Shown in pieces: positions 30,071 through 39,977 of a stretch of 43,820 bases of DNA (its first letter is position 1; each line of letters opens with the position of its first letter). The stretch lies in contig MCFL01000200.1 in NCBI GenBank assembly GCA_002102555.1, positions 1 through 43,820 of the forward strand, given 5' to 3'. The DNA is from Catenaria anguillulae PL171 (taxonomy: Eukaryota; Blastocladiomycota; Blastocladiomycetes; Blastocladiales; Catenariaceae). The translations under genes and the position numbers were made by a program. The notes below the pieces were generated by a model. It was not told where the DNA came from. It did no database searches and was given only the letters and a program-made list of their open reading frames with translations.

Positions 30071-32704
30071 ATGACATCGAGCAATCTCGCCCAATCGAAT
30101 CCTCCCGCAACCTCCGTTCGGCTCGCCGCCGCCCCGTCCACCACCCCCATCGTCGGCTTTCGTGCCTCCCTCTCTGGAGAGTCGGAAACGCCAGTGGCCG
30201 CAGAGACTGGTTCAGTTCTCATGTCACCGCAAAGTCGCAGCACAACTCAAAGGCTACTTGGCCCATGCCGAAAATCGACGTCAAGAGCGGCGGTCAAGAC
30301 ACCAATCCGCACTGCCCTTGCCTGTTCCCGACGCTGCCACAAACATCCCTTTTCGATTCCTGCCGAAGCTCTCGCACACATGTTTTAGTCCCACGCCAAC
30401 GGCCTGTACCGCTTGGCACGGCGGTGCCCTGACCTATTGAGCGCCACCTAGGATTCCGCCACCATCCTCGACCCGCACGCCATCGCAAAGGCCATTCAAT
30501 TGCTGTCGCCCCTCGGCAATGGCCATTCGCATTCTGCCCGTTGTCACCACTACAAATCAAGTGCTGACGGGCCCAACGGTTGTTGGTGCCACCCAAGTCC
30601 ACGATCTGTACATTTCCAACGCAATCAAGCGCCGTGGCTACGGCTCTTCCGCGGCCGACGCGCAAACTGCCGCTATGCTGCATGCCGTACTTGCACTGTG
30701 CGATATCCCACCCAAGCTCGCTGCCAATTTGCCTCGCGGTTGAAGCTGGTCGATTTGCCCGCTGCGATTCCCGAATACGAACGTCATGCCGTTACCGCAC
30801 CCATCGAGGGCCATTATCGAGTTGCCGCTGCACACACACCAAATTCGTCGTCATTTACGCCCGATTCGCTTCGCGCCATGCACCAGCGCGAGTACTTGCA
30901 ACTGGTCCATCATTCCAAGCAGCCGCAGCTCAAGCTCAAACACATGTCCGTGTCGTTGGTGCACAAGCTCGGCATCGCGCTTCCTCATTCATTCACATTC
31001 ACGCACATGCTCTCGGGCCTGACCAAATCTCTAATTCGCGTCACGCTTTCGACGACACACGTGACGGTCCCTGGCGACGCTCCATCGGTGATTCCAGCGT
31101 GGATTGCCGCCCTTTACCATCTCGTTTACCTCGCCATCCGTGGCCATGAACCATCGACTTGGCGTAGTATCTGTGCGTCAGCGCGTTCGACATCACCGCC
31201 TCTTGGGTCTATGCCGGTGGCCGCAGCAAAGGAAAGTATTCCGCCTCGCGCGATAGGCGAGAGTCAGACACGGAAAAGTGGGAACATGATTTATTTGGGA
31301 AGTCCGTGCCTGGCCAACGGGCCAAGGAAAAGAAAAAGGCCAACCTCAAACCCAAAAATGAGCAAGGGTGGGAAAGAGTTTGAGGAGACCGAACGAGGGC
31401 ACGATCGGCACAGTGTCGAGCGCATCGATTGGTCAGAGAGACGGAGCCGGAGCCGGAGCCGAAGCCGAGATCGGGCCGACCGGCGCCATGACCACGGTCA
31501 TGCGCGCAAATGGAGCCCAAGCCGTAGCCCAAGCCCACGCAGGCATCGTCACGGCAGTCGTAGCCGCAGCCGCAGCCGCAGCCGTGGACGGCGGCCGAGG
31601 AAGAGCTTGAGCCGTGAACGTGAGCGTGACCGCCGCTCGAGTCGGGATCGTTCGAGTGGACCCAGGCGGAGCTGGTCCCACGAAAGTGTCGACCATCGAC
31701 AAGAACATCGGCACAAATCGCCCTCAAAGCGCCGTACCCGGAATCGAAGCGTCGAGCACAGAGTGGCCGTCAAGAAACAAGAGTCTGTCTCTACATTGAC
31801 AAGCGTGAGCAATGGCAACTATCCGGGTACGAGTGGGGTGCTCTACGGTCGAGCTTGGTGGACTATACTCATCATTCGCTCACGACTTGAGTTTGTATTA
31901 AAAATCAGGCAGCAACGAATTGCAACCGCATCAAGACGCTCGAGACTGAGCTTGCCGCCGGCACTGGGCCAGCGAGGCCCCTTCCGGACCTGCCCCACTC
32001 AGTCCGAGCCGGCAATACCCAACTTGACCGTTCGGCTCCGATACCATGCCGCGCTAAGCGTCCTCGTTTGCACATCAATCGCCCACCCAGTTTCAATCTC
32101 TCGGAGCATGCTCATGCACAATCCCATGCAACCTGTATTCTCACACTACTCTACCACTCATTATCACCCGGTGCCTTTTCCGTCCGACTGCTTTCCGCAC
32201 ACCGGCCAAAACGGCCTCCCGCCCAATGCATCATTTGCCGCGTATCCCCACCCCGATCCCTTGCGCAACAATGGCCCATATCCAGCTCCAAATTTCCCAT
32301 CCCACTCGACGTCGCCCTCTGCAACCACGCCCGCTGCAACCCCAACCCCGCGCGCGTCGTCTCTATCGCCCACCTCCATGCCGACCCACTCACCAGCGTC
32401 GAGCACGCCCCAGGAATCGCCGGCCATTGGGTCCATCCACTTGAACCCTGCGCTTGCACACATTCCGGCTCCTGCTCGTGACCACCTCATACACCACCCA
32501 CTGTTTCCGCGATGGATCCAAGATCCTATGGCGGCGATGCAAATGGACATTTGGAACAAGTATCAGATCATGGTAAACGTGGAAGCCATGTCGGTCGTAT
32601 GCATTGCGGCAAGCACTTGGCGCGCAAGCGTGCGGATTGGAATGAATGGCTGGGTGGTTGAGGAAGAAGCACCGACAAAGGAGCTCAAAGGAGCCAGACG
32701 TTAG
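30071..32704 (+). pseudogene. decayed paralogue of the RS-domain protein gene
   Basis: Collinear with the gene at 771-3485. Early sequence (RTALACSRRCHKHP, then ALAHMF) aligns with NTPCLCLTRAAHAAP and ALTHML. In-frame stops lie at 30386-30388 and 30449-30451. The frame shifts near 30515 (to AIRILPVVTTTNQ) and back near 30742. Both dsRBD-like pieces are recognisable (KRRGYGSSAADAQTAA; PSVIPAWIAALYHLVYLAI), as is the RS region (31440-31760). A possible intron or shift precedes RIKTLETELAA (31921), the counterpart of RIQELEAQL. The end (HPLFPRWIQDPMAAMQ) matches HPMLLTWVDDPVVAMQ. The third dsRBD-like motif has eroded. From 30743 to 32704 one frame stays open for over 600 codons, but across the RIKTLE segment it reads the wrong frame. 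Probably non-functional. Confidence 0.8.
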
Positions 32705-32930
32705 GCGGGTCACGGCCAGACTTCTTGTTAGTGGTGGGTGAGCTCATATTGCGTGTGACTTCACATACCATCAGCACTCGGTTCCTCGCATTCTTAAGGA
32801 GCAGCAAGAAAACGATATATAGTTCTGGCCAATGTCATCGCCTCATGATGGCATTTATTGACGTGAAACAACCACAAAACAAGACTCACAATCAAGGAAA
32901 CAAATAAGAATGGTTGACAACTCCACAGCT

Positions 32931-33383
32931 CTACCTCCCACCAATCAACACATACACCACATCTCTCTCCTTCATCCCTAACCCGCCGCCCTTGACCCTA
33001 CCGACCTTGACCTCCTCACTCCACCCATACCGATACCCGTTGTAAAACAAGCGCATGTCCCAGGCATTGGCACCATACTCGGCGGCCACATGGGCCGCGA
33101 GTTGTGCCAAGGTACAGTCTTTGCTTGCGAGCCAGGGCTGCGGTGGATCACCGCCGAGGGTGGGAATGTCGATGAAGATGACGATGGTGTCGAGCTGATG
33201 CGCCAAGGTGGGCGCTAGAGGCGATGTGAAGGGAACAATGGGTGGGAGGCCTTGGGCTGTTGCGGGCGACGAGTGGTGGGGTCGGGTGGAAAGCGAAGCG
33301 CTTGATCGACGGACAAGTGGACTGTGGTGCATGGTGGACGAGGAGGAGGGTGGGAAGTGGCCGGGAGTATGGATATGCGTCAT
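32931..33383 (-). CDS. ubiquitin-like protein ending in Gly-Gly-Arg
   Basis: A single frame of 150 aa from the ATG at 33383. Residues 1-62 are Ser/Pro/His-rich and disordered. Residues about 65-150 fit a ubiquitin fold: strand TIVIFIDIP, helix CTLAQLAAHVAAEYGA, strand MRLFYNGYRYG, and a last strand in ERDVVYVLIGGR. The chain ends GGR, like a ubiquitin-like precursor with one residue after the double glycine. Family assignment rests on pattern only, with no close named homologue recognised. If real, a protease would have to remove Arg before conjugation; otherwise it is a non-conjugated ubiquitin-like protein. A TATATA sequence lies about 30 nt upstream. The neighbour upstream, in the same direction, is the fungalysin gene. 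Confidence 0.5.
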   Translation of the reverse strand: MTHIHTPGHFPPSSSSTMHHSPLVRRSSASLSTRPHHSSPATAQGLPPIVPFTSPLAPTLAHQLDTIVIFIDIPTLGGDPPQPWLASKDCTLAQLAAHVAAEYGANAWDMRLFYNGYRYGWSEEVKVGRVKGGGLGMKERDVVYVLIGGR

Positions 33384-33412
33384 TGAATGGGAGCTCGTGG
33401 AGTACTGGGGTG

Positions 33413-33421
33413 GGTATATAT
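33413..33421 (-). promoter_or_regulatory. TATA-like element before the ubiquitin-like gene
   Basis: Plus-strand GGTATATATGAT around 33413-33424 reads CATATATACC on the minus strand, about 30 nt before the ATG at 33383. The short spacing would leave almost no 5' UTR, so it may be coincidental. Confidence 0.3.
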
Positions 33422-34067
33422 GATGCCGACTTGTGCGTGGGTTTCAAAACGTAGAATGTGGTGGCGGTTCAAGCGCAAGCTGAACGGGCCGCATGCTGGT
33501 TTTGTATCGATTTCGTAGATCGAGGGAAGAATTGCCGAGCGGATTATGTACTGACCTAAGTGCTTGCCAGGAATGTATATGTGCGTTGTTGTCTTTGCTT
33601 CTGTCTCACGCTTAAGGTAGTGATTGAACATGGTTTGGCAGGGCAAGTGCGAGCTTGATTTGGTGAGGAAGGGATGGAAGCGCGTTGAACCTGCACTTGC
33701 GAACACTAGCGTGTTTTTGCCCGCAGGGGCAACTCTTTGGCCTGCGGTGAAGTGATAAGTTGCAAGGAGCAGGGAGTAATGGCGGCTGCCGATCGCAGGG
33801 AAACTGTGCAGCCTTGCAGGTAAATGATGTGTGTATGCATTTGAAAAAACAAAGGAAGTGACAAAAGACAAGAAAGAATGAAGCCGTTGCGATTGTTGGA
33901 AGTTGCGGAAGAATACAAGTGAGTGGACGAATACTGGATGTAAAATTGAATCAGGGCGCCAAATGCAACCGTCAGAGTGCGGGAATGAAGACTGCCCGCT
34001 TGCCCAGCGTGCGAGACAAATGTATCGTACAAAATCCTCGACCCGTATCGCCGACCGCTCCCTCAAC
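33422..34067. other. region between the fungalysin and ubiquitin-like genes
   Basis: A minus-strand frame stays open from 34144 to 33380 (254 codons) but overlaps the fungalysin 3' end in another frame and lacks protein-like composition, so I do not call it. Possible 5' untranslated exons of the ubiquitin-like gene could lie here. Confidence 0.35.
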
Positions 34068-36231
34068 TCAAAACTTGACCATCCTGCGATTGGCCGAGCA
34101 CTCGGGCGGCACAGAGAAATCTGCCTGCCCCTCGGTCCCAGCATTCAGGCCCAACCCACGTTTCGCAAACCCGCGCCACAGCTCGCACTGGTTCTGGCCC
34201 TGGTTGTTCTGCCTATCGGCCAACAAAATCGCATCCCTGGCCTGCCTAAACGTCGGATTGCACCCCTGCAGTTTCATGCCATCCACCAGCAATTGCATAA
34301 ACAAGACATTGCCTCCCAACTTTGCGCCGCGCTCGGCCGTCGCGGGCGTCAACCGCCAATCCGCGCTGAACCCGTGCTTGTCGACCATGTTCCAGTACGC
34401 TTCAAACAGCATGGACGCCCAGATTTCGCCCAGCTGGTGCACAATGCGTTGTTGCGGGAGCTCGCGGTACGTGAGCGGGTTGGTTGATGTGGATGTCGAG
34501 TAAGGGAACCGGCGAATCCCCGAGGCTTTGCCCATGTTGAACACGGCAATCGCCGCGTTGGTGTCCCGGGTAGCACCAGCGCGCTGTTTGAGCATCACGG
34601 CAACAATGTCGGCCCAGCCTTCGTTCATGCCGCCAGCTTCGCGGCCGGACAAGCAGTTTGGGTTTGAGCCGCCGCCAGCTAGTAAAGGGAATCGCAGAGG
34701 TTTGAAAGTGAGTTGACGTGTGAGCGCCAAACTGCTGGAAGAAAAACAATCCAACGTACTCAACCGACTCACCATGCCGTGAGTGTACTCGTGAAAGATG
34801 ATATCGTTGGACATTGCCCCGTCCGTCAACTTTCCGCTGGCATCAAACAAGAAGGCATTCATGACGCCTGGCTGGCCATCAGGCGGCGTGCGCATGTTTG
34901 CATTGTTCAAGGACGAGTCGTCCTGGACATTGACAACAACGGCATCGCCAGCCTGGCCGCCGCGTCCGAAATTGTCGTTTTGGAAGTTGCCCGATTGCTC
35001 ATTGAACCCGTATAGGAACAAGATGTCGTGCATGAGGTTGGACGCGTAAAAGGCGTTGGTCAGGGAGGCGTCCAGCGCAGCCTTTGGGTTGCCCGAGTTG
35101 GGGTCGGCGCGGAAGTTGAAGGCGAGTTTGTTGAGTTGCGGGTCAATTGAGCCTTGCGCCAAGGGGTTTTCACGGGTCCGGCCACCTGTGTTCATTCACG
35201 CTCAAAGTGGGTGAGCGTGTGAAAAGAAACGAGAGAAAAACAAGAATGTGAGTGATCGTACGTGCACTCTCCTGGGCAATGATATTGTTCCCACTGGTTG
35301 ACTGCTGCGCAACCCACCCGCGCGGACTGGCCCGTTGCGTATCCTCAGGATCCTGAACGAGCGCGGCCTGGCCCTCGCCCGGATCGCTTGCAAACCCAAC
35401 ACTGGGGAACACGCGATACAACGCGGCCGACGTCCAATCGACCAGCCCAATCACCTTGGCGGTTTCGGGGGCATTCGATACTTGTGCATTGAACCAGTTC
35501 TCGGCCGTCTTGACACGCACATCCACGACCCACTGCAGCGACTCGTTGCCCTCGTCTGGGTTGGCCACGAGCAACCTGGGCTTTGTCCAAATGCGATCCT
35601 CGGCAAAGCTCGCGCCCTTGACCCACACCACCTCGGCATCCTTATCGTCCGGATTGGTAGACAAGTTTGTCGCGGCACTATTGGGAATCGCCATCTTGAG
35701 CTCGCCGCGCAAATGATCCGCCACCTTGGCCACCGCCACTGCGGGATCCAGCTTGGACTTGCGTTCCGCAAGCGACGCCACGGCCGTCTTGCCCGCAAAC
35801 GTTTCGGAAAAGGCAATCACATTGCCTTGCTTGTCCACACTCACGCTGGCAATCCCATTTGTCACCTCAGTCCCGCGCACCACTTGCATGAAATGCACAT
35901 GCGTCACGCCATTATGCTCGTCCGTGAACGCATCCTGCTGCTTAAACTCGTTGGGCTGCAACCTCAGCTTTTCCGCGAGAAACGCGCGGGCTACGGCATC
36001 CGCGCCCGCTTGGCGCTTGATGAGGTGTGCCGTGGGCGCGGCAGCGTGCGGCAGACCGCCAGCGAGTGCGGGTCCAGTGTACATGGCGACGCGCGGCGTC
36101 GCATTGTGGTTGAGCGTTGGCAACGGGTCGGCGTGCGTGGGGGCGGGCGCGAGCAGGGCAACGAGCATGGCCGCCAGGGCCAGCGTCGCGAGCAGCGCGG
36201 TGCGGTGACGGCGGCGAGTTGGAGTGTACAT
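34068..36231 (-). CDS. fungalysin, secreted M36 zinc metallopeptidase
   Basis: Exons 36231-35262, 35185-34760 and 34678-34068, with introns of 76 and 81 nt (GTACGA...ACACAG; GTACGT...TACTAG); product 668 aa. The N-terminus has a signal peptide (ALLATLALAAMLVALLAP followed by THADP). Next comes an FTP/propeptide region (about 60-300) with FTDEHNGVTHVHFMQ and KPRLLVANPDEGNESLQW. The catalytic part begins near GNNIIAQE. The zinc motif HEYTH is at about 456-460, and the third-ligand block EAGGMNEGWAD follows. The intron between VSRL and GGGSNPNCL restores the family sequence SRLTGGGSNPNCL, which fixes the splice. Length and order are normal for fungalysins. The enzyme digests extracellular protein and is commonly expanded in zoosporic fungi that feed on animals or debris. 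All catalytic residues appear intact. Confidence 0.93.
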
Positions 36232-37009
36232 GATTGGGAACTGGAAGGGGGGGGGAATGTCGGGGTAAATTCTAGGTTTGGATGTTGGTCGGTGGTGTCA
36301 ACGTTCAGAGTGGATGCATTGAAGAACTGGCGCCAGGCCAGTCACAGTAATAGAATATGTAATTGTCGACTTCAAGCAAAAGAGTGCGAGAAAGTGTGAG
36401 AGCGGAAGAAGAGGCATTCGAAATGCTCGGCGTGGGGGGCACCGACGAGGATTTAAAAATTGGGCGGGGATGGAAATCGCTCATGACCTGACCGATGGAT
36501 TGCAACGGCATCCGCAGAACACAAATACATTTCAAAAAGCAAAGAAGCTCATTTGGTGGCTTTCGCTCTCTGCCGGCTGGGCGTCGACCATGGCGTGTCA
36601 TGAATTGGACCTTGCGCCGCGGTTCCCAGCCCCAGTGAGGCGAGAAACAGCCAGCGACGCGTTCATGAAGACGTGGGTTTCTCATCGGGCTGGTGAAGCA
36701 CATCATGATAGCCATGATGTCGTCCGTTCAATTTGCACAGTTAAAATGAACAATAACAGAGTACAATCGCGCAGTGCAAGTACTACTGTACACCATGTCC
36801 GGCGCCAGGCGCTGTCAGAGGCAGTGCTGGGGGTCGAGCTCTACACTTGCGCAGGTACATGACCGCCACCAAGGCAATCTGCTGCACTGAACGCCGTCTT
36901 GCGCACGGGCTGGCTACCTTGAAAAAACGAACAGAATCGAACCAATAAATTGCCAACCATTTCATTTGTCACCACATGGACCCACCAACCCACAGCACAC
37001 TCCGTAATC
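36232..37009. promoter_or_regulatory. region upstream of the fungalysin gene
   Basis: About 780 nt between the Y14 3' end and the fungalysin ATG; both genes are on the minus strand. A run of G residues (about 36247-36255) lies close to the fungalysin start. Short frames on both strands have no recognisable content. Confidence 0.35.
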
Positions 37010-37666
37010 CTAATCTGCCGCAACCCTGTCCAATCCCTTGACCGAACTCTTGCTAAACGCAAAATCCACGCTGATAATCTGCTCCAGCAACTCTGTGCCA
37101 TTCATCTGGGCGACCGCCTTTTTCGCATGTGCAAACTGTGCATACTCGACCAGGGCATATCCCTTGACAAACCCGGATCGCCGATCCAGGTTGAGATGAA
37201 TGTTTGAAACGGGCCCGAAATCGGCAAATGCGTCGAGAACGTCCTCCTCTGAGGCTTCTGGGTGAATGTTGGTTGCAATGATGACATAGCCTTGGACGGC
37301 TGTTTGTTTTGGGAAAATTGAGTAGGTCAATGTTAGTGCATGGATTGACGCAGGCAGAGTCGCAGTCGCAGTCAACTAGAAGAGCGGATGATGCGGTACA
37401 TTTCTGTGCGCGGCCCGTGTTGACATCGGACTGGTCGTAGGTCTCGTACTCGACTGATTCGCGTGGGTCACGGCCAGAGTTGAAGCCGCGGCCGCGCCGT
37501 GTGCGGTTGCCCACTATTTCGTTGATGCAAGTTCCAGAAAGTGAGTGGATCAGAATCAGGATCCGAATCGACGGGTGGAGCGGGGCCAGTGAGGGCCATA
37601 AGTACGATCAATGTCCATTGCGTTGCGGTCTGCGTCCCGGTCGATGAATTGGATTTGTTTGCTCAT
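37010..37666 (-). CDS. RBM8A: Y14 / RBM8A, exon-junction-complex RNA-binding protein
   Basis: Exons 37666-37606, 37513-37400 and 37299-37010, with introns of 92 and 100 nt; product 154 aa, a normal length for Y14. The N-terminus MSKQIQFIDRDADRN is acidic. The middle has a Gly/Arg stretch (NRTRRGRGFNSGRD) comparable to the KRKGRGF segment of animal Y14. Splicing yields QKSVQGYVIIATN, matching the conserved RSVEGWIL start of the Y14 RRM. The RRM holds RNP2 (YVIIATN) and RNP1 (KGYALVEY), plus the Y14 hallmark IHLNLDRRSG and ISVDFAF. Y14 pairs with Mago to lock eIF4A3 on spliced mRNA, linking splicing to export and decay. Here the RNP face is probably used to bind Mago rather than RNA, as in other eukaryotes. 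The C-terminal Arg/Ser tail of animal Y14 is absent; the protein ends at LDRVAAD. Confidence 0.92.
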
Positions 37667-38503
37667 TGTGTTATAGCTTCGATTGTGATGCTTTGCGTGG
37701 CAATATTTCCATTGGGTACATATATATATGCTGTATAATGACTTGTGTTTACACCTTTCGAATTGTGTCTCTGCTCGTCGGTATTTATATACAATAGTGA
37801 CTAGTGAAATGCCAATGATCGGCGGACACGCTGAAGTGAAGGATGGATCGGCGGCCCGACTTTTGGCCACAAGTCTGACGCCACAGTCACAGTCGACCTG
37901 AGTGCCAATTAATGAGGCTATGGACATATGTTTTACATAGGGCACGAGAAAAATCCAGGATCAAACAGCATTCAATACTGTCAATGTAAGTGTTCGGAAT
38001 CTCTTTGTTCCATTCTCCCATGTACACCGCCGCGCCACCCTGCCTGGCTTTCGTCGTCTCCCGTCGCCACATAACGCAGTTATGGACACACGCCGCCGGT
38101 CAGAGGTACCTCGACCCGCCCCGCCGCCCGTGTCGTGTCTTGTCTCGGGAGCCCCCAACTCAAATCGGCCGCTGTATCCGCATCCCGCTGCCGGTATACA
38201 CGTAGCCAGAGGCGCGGCTTGGCTGCTCACCCCACTTTGCTGCATGCCGCAAAAGCAATGTTTCGCGCGATCCACCCATGCAGTGCCATGCCGTGTCCAA
38301 CTGTACCCTGACGCATCATCAACCAACCGCAACACTCCTCCGACGATGTTGGAACTGACTTCCCTTGGCGAGTCTCGAACCAACCGAATCACCCCCCACC
38401 CAACTTTCTTGATCACACTTTACTGACATTGACCGTGACTCGTTCTCACTCAGTGCTCCCCCGTCCATTCCGTTTCGCTTGTGACACCCGACAATCCAAA
38501 ATC
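37667..38503. other. divergent intergenic region upstream of Y14 and the small membrane protein
   Basis: No supported gene. An AT-rich run ACATATATATATGC lies at about 37718-37731, roughly 55 nt upstream of the Y14 ATG, and could be a TATA element. A 151-codon minus-strand frame at 37961-38416 has no recognisable features. Confidence 0.35.
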
Positions 38504-38839
38504 ATGCCAACCACCTCAACCAACACCTCGACAGCAGGCAACGGCGCCCTCGTTCCTGCCTCTTCCGGCATCTCGCTCGCCGCCCACCTCCCGCCCTGGC
38601 TCACCAAGTCGCTCGCCAACCTGTCCAAATGGCTCGTGTGGCCATTTATTGGTGGCATCATGTACGGCGTGGGCGAAATCACGGCAAAGGAATTGCTTGC
38701 GCGCAAGGCAAAGTGGGGCGTTGCCCCCTCGGCACAGGCTGCGGTGGCAAAGGCACATGTCGAGGCACAGAGGAGGTTTGAGGAGGAGCAGAGCAGTGGC
38801 AGGATCTTGGCGATTGGATCGACGACTGTCCGGCGGTAA
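38504..38839 (+). CDS. small single-pass membrane protein, unrecognised
   Basis: I chose the ATG at 38504 (111 aa) over the upstream open frame because the sequence before it looks like a leader. Residues 1-25 are Thr/Ser/Ala-rich. About residues 30-60 (WLTKSLANLSKWLVWPFIGGIMYGVGEITAKELL) hold an amphipathic start and one hydrophobic helix with a GG-x-x-x-G pattern. The C-terminal part is Ala/Glu-rich and likely helical (AQAAVAKAHVEAQRRFEEEQ). I do not recognise a family. Size and layout would suit a small mitochondrial or ER tail/loop-anchored protein, but that is a guess. Confidence 0.5.
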   Translation: MPTTSTNTSTAGNGALVPASSGISLAAHLPPWLTKSLANLSKWLVWPFIGGIMYGVGEITAKELLARKAKWGVAPSAQAAVAKAHVEAQRRFEEEQSSGRILAIGSTTVRR

Positions 38840-39257
38840 GGTGATTGGCAGCCAAGACCCCATGGCGTGGCAGGCTGTGGACAATGTGTGCATGATGATT
38901 GGCGTCCCCACGGTTCCTGTCGCGTGAATGTAATCGCAGGCAATCAATCTTGACATATGTACTGCTGCTCGCAAGCACCTTGGCCGAGCTCCCCTTTGTT
39001 TCTTCAAATGAACACTTGCTTGCATCGAAATCTGCTGGGCACTCGCCACGCCACGCTCTTGCCGCTTTGCCACGTCGACGACACGTTCGTTCACATCCCA
39101 AACAACATCTTCCCAGTGCGACTCATTTTTGAGCTGTTGAGAGCATGCGATCGGCCATACAAATACTCGGGGAAACCGTAAGTTGAAGGGATTGGGGAAA
39201 ACACATCAACCAACGCACGGCATTGCACTCACCAACACAGTGTGAACCTAGATCATC
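38840..39257. promoter_or_regulatory. region upstream of the Sec63-like gene, with a possible 5'-UTR intron
   Basis: A strong donor (GTAAGT at 39178) and an acceptor (ACACAG ending at 39240) frame a 63-nt segment just before the ATG at 39258. Joined, they leave a TGA in the gene's frame, so the upstream exon would be untranslated. The open stretch before the donor (FVHIPNNIFPVRLIFELL) looks protein-like but reads into another frame. Confidence 0.35.
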
Positions 39258-39977
39258 ATGACCCAAGAAACGGACCTGGACCATCGACCGCCGTCGGTTT
39301 TTGCCTACGTCTTTCAACAGCTCTTGCTTCCTCTCGTTTGGCCCGACAAGTATGTACACGGCACACTGTACCCGGTCGGGACCATGTACCTGCTGCTTGG
39401 CGTCCTGGCCCTTCTTCTCTTGGCATCGACATTCCACACCCTCACCGGCATCCGCACCCACGCACGTTCCGGGTCGGCACTCGTCAGACGTCTTCGCCTT
39501 CTGCTTCTGTTGACGGCCCACGTCGCATTTGCCATCATTTCCCACCGCCTCCTCACATGCGAAACATGGAACCCATACACCTTCCTCGGTCTCGACGCCA
39601 CTCTGTCGCCGCTCACTGCGACTCGGCGCGACATGCCGCAAGTCAAGCGCGCATTCCGGTCGCACATGCTTGAACTGCGAGTCGACAGGCCCGAAGGCCG
39701 AAGTCGCGAGCACATCCAAGAGGCCGCCAGCCAGATTGCTCGAGCGTACCATGTGGTGAGCCAGAGTATCAAGTCGCCACAAAGCGTCAAGGGAATGTGG
39801 GTGCATTTCGCATTCAGGGACATTTCGATCGCCTTTGCACGAGTCTGCGACCATTTGGGGCTGCTAGCAGCAGCTGTAGTCGGACTGGTTGTGCTGGTGG
39901 TGGCTGCCCGTTGGTCTCAGATGCACGGGCGGCAAGCCAATACGGAGCGGCCAGGTAACAAGAAAAAGGAGGAGTGA
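39258..39977 (+). CDS. Sec63-like membrane J-domain protein without the HPD motif
   Basis: 239 aa, no intron seen in the coding part. Membrane segments lie at about 41-58 (GTMYLLLGVLALLLLAS), 78-98 (RRLRLLLLLTAHVAFAII) and 199-218 (LLAAAVVGLVVLVVAARW). Between the second and third is a J-like domain (about 104-180) starting NPYTFLGLDA, as in Sec63 NPYEVLxLD, with helix II VKRAFRSHMLELRV and helix III EHIQEAASQIARAYHVV. The HPD tripeptide needed to stimulate Hsp70 is absent; the loop reads RVDRPEG. Two helices, J, then a third helix is the Sec63 order, but the cytosolic Brl/Sec63 domain is missing. The protein may be a non-stimulating Sec63-related factor at the ER; function is inferred. It faces B3 convergently. 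A 5'-truncated copy lies at 17747-18220. Confidence 0.65.
   Translation: MTQETDLDHRPPSVFAYVFQQLLLPLVWPDKYVHGTLYPVGTMYLLLGVLALLLLASTFHTLTGIRTHARSGSALVRRLRLLLLLTAHVAFAIISHRLLTCETWNPYTFLGLDATLSPLTATRRDMPQVKRAFRSHMLELRVDRPEGRSREHIQEAASQIARAYHVVSQSIKSPQSVKGMWVHFAFRDISIAFARVCDHLGLLAAAVVGLVVLVVAARWSQMHGRQANTERPGNKKKEE

Noticed and set aside
33380-34144. 254-codon minus-strand open frame between the fungalysin and ubiquitin-like genes
   Set aside because: It overlaps the end of the fungalysin gene in another frame, has no recognisable domain, and its composition looks like untranslated sequence. It could hold a 5' untranslated exon, but I cannot support a protein.
36915-36945. T-loop-like sequence (GGTTCGATTC on the minus strand) suggesting a tRNA
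   Set aside because: The flanking bases do not form a T stem, and no acceptor or anticodon arm can be placed.
37961-38416. 151-codon minus-strand frame upstream of the small membrane protein
   Set aside because: No domain, no codon-use contrast and no splice support; it lies in a probable promoter region.
39009-39181. Possible coding exon (FVHIPNNIFPVRLIFELL) before the Sec63-like gene
   Set aside because: It has a strong donor, but every joining I tried either meets a stop or reads the Sec63-like sequence in the wrong frame. A 5'-UTR exon is the simpler reading.
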